From Acidobacteriota bacterium (GTDB lineage: Bacteria > Acidobacteriota > Thermoanaerobaculia > Multivoradales > J023), in assembly GCA_029263315.1 (NCBI GenBank), contig JAJCXR010000032.1, forward strand, positions 62,001-126,000: DNA of 64,000 nucleotides. The letters run 5' to 3'. Below, in pieces: positions 60,152 to 64,000 of this stretch. The position numbers and the translations under genes are program-made. The notes beneath the pieces are model-generated. The model searched no databases and was not told where the DNA came from. It saw nothing but the letters and a program-made list of their open reading frames with translations. How positions within the stretch are numbered: the stretch's first letter is position 1; every line of letters begins with the position of its first letter.

Positions 60152-61384
60152 ATGCGCCAACCCCTACGCTGCCTTGTCATCATCGGCTTGCTCTTCGCTT
60201 CCACCGCACCCTCAGCCATGGCCGGTCCGCTGGCCGATACCTGCCTGGTTGACAAGATGCCCAGCGCCACCCTGCTCTTTCCTTACTTCGAGGTCGATCT
60301 CGACGATCCCAACGGCATAACCACCCTGATCTCGATCAACAACTCGAGCGTCGACCCCGCATTGGCCAAAGTAGTGATCTGGACCGACTGCCACCTCCCG
60401 GTCTTCTCGTTCGACGTTTTCCTCAGCGGCAACGATGTCACCACCATCAATCTGCAGAATGTGCTGGCCAACGGTAATCTGGTGAGCACCACCCCTGACA
60501 CCGCCGGCCAGGCAGCCTTCCCGAGCTGCTCTTCGCCGATTTCCAATCCTGTGCTGCAAGGCAACGCCTTAGCTGATCTTCAAGCCAAGCTCACCGGTCA
60601 GCCCAGCGTCGTCGACGGTCAGTGTTACGGCAGCGAGCGGCCGGAAAGTCGCATCGCCGTCGGCTTCTTGACCGTTGACACCCTCAACGATTGTTCCTCC
60701 ACCATTCTGTTCCCCGATGATGAAGGGTACTTTGAGGCCGGCGGCAATGGTTTGGCCAGCAACGACAACGTGCTGTGGGGCGACTTCTATCTCATCGATC
60801 CGTCCGAGAATTACGCCCAAGGTTTTGAGGCGGTCGGTGTGGTTGCCGATCCCGATCGTTTTGTTGGCAACGACATCCGCAGCTTTTATCAAGTCACCGA
60901 GGACGAGAGCGACGATCGAGTGCCCTTGAGCTCGAAGCTCCGCAGCCGATTCTTGAACGGTGGCGCCTTCGACGGCAGCACCCAATTCATCATCTGGACG
61001 CAACGTTCACCGGAGCTCGAGTCTTTCACCTGCGGCGTGACCCAGGGCTCCTGCCCTGAGGCCTCTCAGCTGCGTCTGGAGATGGAATTCTTCAACGAAC
61101 AGGCGGAGTTGACGGCAAACCTGGGATTCATTCCCCCTGCCTTCCTCGGCAAGTACGATGTGCAAGACTTCAACGCCGGAGCCGATTTTGGTTTTCTCTC
61201 CCTCGACTCCCAAGGGCCCAATATCCTCATCGGCCCGCCGGGTACCTTCGAGCAGCGTCAAGCCTGGATGTTGCAGATCTCATCGGCCCGTGATCGCTTT
61301 AGCGTCGGCATGGCCGCCACCCGGGTCGATGATCTGTGTAAGGCCTCTTCAGACGGTGAATCCCAGGGCGACACCTCCCGCTGA
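60152..61384 (+). CDS. Secreted protein of unknown function
   Basis: 410 residues with a signal peptide (CLVIIGLLFASTAPSAMA, probable cut after AMA). The mature protein is rich in Asp, Gly and Ser and has eight Cys in pairs (PSCSS, DTLNDCSS, FTCGVTQGSCP). Segments ALLFPYFEVDLDDPNG, VVIWTDCHLPVFSF and NDVTTINLQNVL resemble a recurrent acidobacterial exported family (from memory, not a search). It has no peptidase motif. The ATG at 60152 follows AAGGAT by 7 bases. Confidence 0.65.
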   Translation: MRQPLRCLVIIGLLFASTAPSAMAGPLADTCLVDKMPSATLLFPYFEVDLDDPNGITTLISINNSSVDPALAKVVIWTDCHLPVFSFDVFLSGNDVTTINLQNVLANGNLVSTTPDTAGQAAFPSCSSPISNPVLQGNALADLQAKLTGQPSVVDGQCYGSERPESRIAVGFLTVDTLNDCSSTILFPDDEGYFEAGGNGLASNDNVLWGDFYLIDPSENYAQGFEAVGVVADPDRFVGNDIRSFYQVTEDESDDRVPLSSKLRSRFLNGGAFDGSTQFIIWTQRSPELESFTCGVTQGSCPEASQLRLEMEFFNEQAELTANLGFIPPAFLGKYDVQDFNAGADFGFLSLDSQGPNILIGPPGTFEQRQAWMLQISSARDRFSVGMAATRVDDLCKASSDGESQGDTSR

Positions 61385-61471
61385 CCCAAACTCTCCTCGC
61401 ATCCACTATGATGACGGTGGATGCGAGGTTTTCTTTCCGCCCGTGCTCAGAAGTCTTGAGAAGGATCCGTC

Positions 61472-62635
61472 TTGACTTTCAAAAGGTCTGTGCCCACCAT
61501 CAAGTCTATGTTCTTCATTCTGTGTCAATGCATCGCCGTGACGCTGATCATCGGCACCGCCCTGTCGATTTGGCGCCACGATGCCTGGTGGGTCCGCATG
61601 TGGGATTTCCCCCGAGCCCAGATCCTCGTCTTGGGTCTGCTGGTGCTCATCGGCTTCCTGCTCGTCGACGCGGAAAAGAGCACCTCGGGCAAGATCCTTG
61701 GAATCCTCCTCATCCTCAGTCTTGGGCTTCAGGGCTGGAGAATTTTTCCGTATACCACCCTGGCGAAAATACAGTCGCTGCGAAGCGACAACACATCTCA
61801 GAACAACGATTTCTCGATTCTGGTCTCCAACGTCCTGATGGAGAACCGGCAAAGCCAGGACCTGATCGACCTCGTTCTAGAGAGACAACCGGACGTCTTT
61901 TTTGCCGTCGAAACCGATGAGCGCTGGGCCCAGGAGCTGTCGGTGCTCCGAGAGACCTACTCCTACACCCTAGAGCGTCCCCTCGACAATACCTACGGTT
62001 TGGTGCTCTATTCTCGGCTCGAGCTCATCGAGCCAAAGATTCGGTATCTTTTCGAAGACAAGGTTCCCAGCTGTCACAGTCAGGTTCGACTTCGCAACGG
62101 TGCCATCGTGGGCCTCCATCTATTGCACCCCAAGCCCCCCTATCCAGCGGAAAGTCTGGACACCACTGAGCGCGATGCGGAGATTCTTGTGGTTGGCCGT
62201 GAGGTCGGCACCCACGATCGGCCGACGGTGGTGGCCGGAGACCTGAACGACGTCGCCTGGTCCTACACCACACGCCTCTTCCAGCGCATCAGTGGATTGC
62301 TCGATCCACGGATAGGTCGAGGGCTCTACAGTACCTTCCATGCCCAGATTCCCCTGCTGCGCTGGCCCTTGGACCACGTCTTTCACAGCCACCATTTCAA
62401 GCTGGTGGAGCTCGAACGCTTGCCGAGCATTGGCAGTGACCACTTCCCGATCTTTGCTCGCCTCAGCCTCGACCCTTTGGCCCCCATTCAGCAAGAGGCC
62501 CCGGAGCCGGAGAAGGGGGACGAAACCGAGGTCATCGAAAAGATCGAGACCGCCCTCGAAGAGAGCCCTGATCCACGGCAGAATGTCGACGACATCCAGT
62601 CGCCGTTGACTTTTAGCCGCGGCGCGGCATACTAG
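61472..62635 (+). CDS. Membrane-anchored endonuclease/exonuclease/phosphatase (EEP) protein
   Basis: 387 residues. The first 100 residues hold two to three hydrophobic segments (ILCQCIAVTLIIGTALSIW, ILVLGLLVLIGFLLV, ILGILLILSLGLQGW). An EEP-fold domain follows: FSILVSNVLMENRQS, ERQPDVFFAVETDE (the metal Glu), GLHLLHPKPP, VVAGDLNDVAWSYT (Asp/Asn) and GSDHFPIFARL (the final Asp-His). Members include DNases, phosphatases and sphingomyelinases. A Glu-rich tail of about 60 residues is predicted to be disordered. The TTG start is supported by AAGGATCC six bases before; ATG at 61508 is an alternative. Confidence 0.85.
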   Translation: MTFKRSVPTIKSMFFILCQCIAVTLIIGTALSIWRHDAWWVRMWDFPRAQILVLGLLVLIGFLLVDAEKSTSGKILGILLILSLGLQGWRIFPYTTLAKIQSLRSDNTSQNNDFSILVSNVLMENRQSQDLIDLVLERQPDVFFAVETDERWAQELSVLRETYSYTLERPLDNTYGLVLYSRLELIEPKIRYLFEDKVPSCHSQVRLRNGAIVGLHLLHPKPPYPAESLDTTERDAEILVVGREVGTHDRPTVVAGDLNDVAWSYTTRLFQRISGLLDPRIGRGLYSTFHAQIPLLRWPLDHVFHSHHFKLVELERLPSIGSDHFPIFARLSLDPLAPIQQEAPEPEKGDETEVIEKIETALEESPDPRQNVDDIQSPLTFSRGAAY

Positions 62636-62644
62636 ACGGCAGTC

Positions 62645-64000
62645 ATGCGAGCTGCCGAGTCCCCACCCCACTTTTCAGAGCCACCACCTGCCCCCGACGG
62701 CGAGATTTACTTCGGCACGCGATTGCCGAGTCTCGAAGAAGCAGGCTTCGAAGAGTTGGTCGAACGGCGGCCCGCCGGTCTCCTGCGGCGCTTTCTGGTG
62801 GTCGTTTGGCACCTCAGAGGCCTCCTGCTCGGCGCCCTCATCGATCGACCACGGAGCTTGTCCAACTCGGCACGCCATGGCTGGCGCTACAACCGTTGGC
62901 GGCTGCTCGGCCTATTGGCCCGACTGGGGGTGCGCCCGTCCCTGGCGTCGCAGCCCTTCGCGGTCCAATTGCGACGGCGTTTGGAAATGCTCGGACCCAC
63001 CTACATCAAGCTGGGGCAGGTGCTCAGCCTGCGCGAGGATCTTCTGCCGAGGGTCATCACCGAGGAGCTCAAACATCTACTCGACCGCTTGCCGGCGGTG
63101 CCCTACCGGCGTTTCATCGAGTTGGTGGAAGAGGGCCTCGGCGGCAGGGTCACCGACCATTTCCGCTGGATCGAACCCTCTCCCACCGGCTCGGCGTCCA
63201 TCGCCCAGAGCCACCGTGCCACGACCTTGGAGGGCGACTCGGTGATCCTCAAGGTGGTCAAACCCGGCATCCGCGAAACCTTGCGCCGGGACGCCCGACT
63301 GCTCAATCTCCTGGGTTGGGTGTTGCAGATTCCCTGGAGCCGCTTTCAGCCGCGCAGAGTGTTGCGAGAGTTTACCGAGTACACCTCCCGTGAGACCGAC
63401 CTGAAGCGGGAAGCCGACAATTGCGAGACCTTCGCCGCCAATTTCAGTGACCAGCCGGACATCTGTTTTCCCCGCATTTACCATCACCTCAGCAGCTCCA
63501 GCGTCCTGTGCATGGAGTTCTTCGAGGGCCTGCGGCCCGATACTGTGGCGACGGCCGCGCTGGACGACGAAACCAAGGACCGCATCGTCGATCTCGGTGC
63601 CTTCGCCCTCGTCCGCATGCTCTACCAGGATGGTTTTTTCCATGCCGACTTGCACCCCGGAAATCTTGTCATTCTACCCGGCCCCAAAGCCGGATTCATT
63701 GACCTGGGCATGGTCGGTCGCCTCGACGACGAGGTACGACGTAACCTGCTCTACTATTACTACTGTTTGGTATCCGGCGACGCCAAGGCGGCGTCCCGCT
63801 ATTTGACCCACGTCGCCGAGGTCGGACCCGGTGGCGATATCGACGGCTTCCGTCGCGAAGTGGAAGACCTCAGCCGCCGGTGGCAACGCAATTCCACCTT
63901 TGAAGGTTTGTCCTTGGGACGAATGATCCTCGAGTCCGTCGCCTTGGGGGCCCAGTTTCGCATCTACTTCCCCCTCGAAATGGTGCTGATGAGCAAGGCC
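62645..64000 (+). CDS. AarF/UbiB-family atypical kinase (3' end outside window)
   Basis: 452 codons are open to the window edge, so the C-terminus is missing. The family signature KLGQ is in LGPTYIKLGQVLSLREDLLP near residue 115; GSASIAQSH is the atypical ATP loop near 180. ILKVVKPGI carries the lysine, FFHADLHPGNLVI near 335 the catalytic HxD and FIDLGMVGRL the metal site. UbiB-type proteins support quinone biosynthesis or lipid transport. The first 60 residues are an unusual acidic/Pro extension before the membrane-type helices near 60-80 (LVVVWHLRGLLLGALI). Confidence 0.92.
   Translation, partial: MRAAESPPHFSEPPPAPDGEIYFGTRLPSLEEAGFEELVERRPAGLLRRFLVVVWHLRGLLLGALIDRPRSLSNSARHGWRYNRWRLLGLLARLGVRPSLASQPFAVQLRRRLEMLGPTYIKLGQVLSLREDLLPRVITEELKHLLDRLPAVPYRRFIELVEEGLGGRVTDHFRWIEPSPTGSASIAQSHRATTLEGDSVILKVVKPGIRETLRRDARLLNLLGWVLQIPWSRFQPRRVLREFTEYTSRETDLKREADNCETFAANFSDQPDICFPRIYHHLSSSSVLCMEFFEGLRPDTVATAALDDETKDRIVDLGAFALVRMLYQDGFFHADLHPGNLVILPGPKAGFIDLGMVGRLDDEVRRNLLYYYYCLVSGDAKAASRYLTHVAEVGPGGDIDGFRREVEDLSRRWQRNSTFEGLSLGRMILESVALGAQFRIYFPLEMVLMSKA

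Overview
The window is a high-GC, densely coded bacterial chromosome segment of 64 kb with 62 protein-coding features (the first and last cut by the window edges) and two tRNA genes. The organism is most likely an Acidobacteriota member, perhaps of the Thermoanaerobaculia type. This is inference from gene content: an ECF-like sigma factor paired with a TPR Ser/Thr kinase, PEGA and TPR-PDZ kinase clusters, secreted PA/Calx-beta proteins with a Cys-containing C-terminal domain, a bacillithiol-type redoxin and a partner-switching stressosome. No rRNA, CRISPR array, prophage or insertion sequence is visible.

Layout. 1-3377: HEAT-repeat protein, CheR and CheB, the end of a chemotaxis-like operon. 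3599-11904: AraC-type regulator, a YdjM-like membrane hydrolase, secreted proteins including a PA-domain metallopeptidase, a repeat-rich membrane coiled-coil protein and a YtxJ bacilliredoxin. 11946-20582: S9 peptidase, infC (AUU start), TerB-like protein, sigma factor plus kinase, then a cassette of two small cysteine-containing exported peptides around a membrane thioredoxin. 20681-25704 (minus): lipoprotein, TatD, MetG, Hsp33, RadC. 25974-32814: agmatinase-like enzyme, two Ser/Thr kinases and a TPR-PDZ protein. 33048-38599: AGCS symporter, Dus, a HigBA-like toxin-antitoxin pair, a small acetyltransferase, Rieske-glutamate synthase. 38792-44352: a truncated nusB behind ribH, tRNA-Pro, MerR, IHF/HU, Der, a lipoprotein, tRNA-Leu, hotdog dehydratase, ACP. 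44629-49971: Rex, CCA-transferase-like protein, FadE-like dehydrogenase, SRAP, a palindromic repeat patch. 49972-64000: site-2 protease; a fully overlapping stressosome operon (RsbR, RsbS, RsbT, RsbT-SpoIIE fusion, RsbT-histidine kinase-receiver hybrid) with MscS upstream; a divergent histidine kinase/NtrC pair; a sigma-54 promoter before a ferritin-like protein; a secreted protein; an EEP-family protein; the start of an AarF/UbiB kinase.

Two themes cut across the window. First, signalling: partner switching, a two-component pair, three Ser/Thr kinases and a sigma-54 activator lie close together, most pairs joined by 4-nt start/stop overlaps that imply translational coupling. Second, short tandem repeats of 12-18 bp (mostly 15) recur in protein linkers and between genes. 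One lies exactly where nusB loses its second half, and another interrupts a FabZ-like hotdog protein. The most interesting loci are the thioredoxin/Cys-peptide cassette, the stressosome with fused outputs, the broken nusB, and the sigma-54 promoter next to its possible activator.
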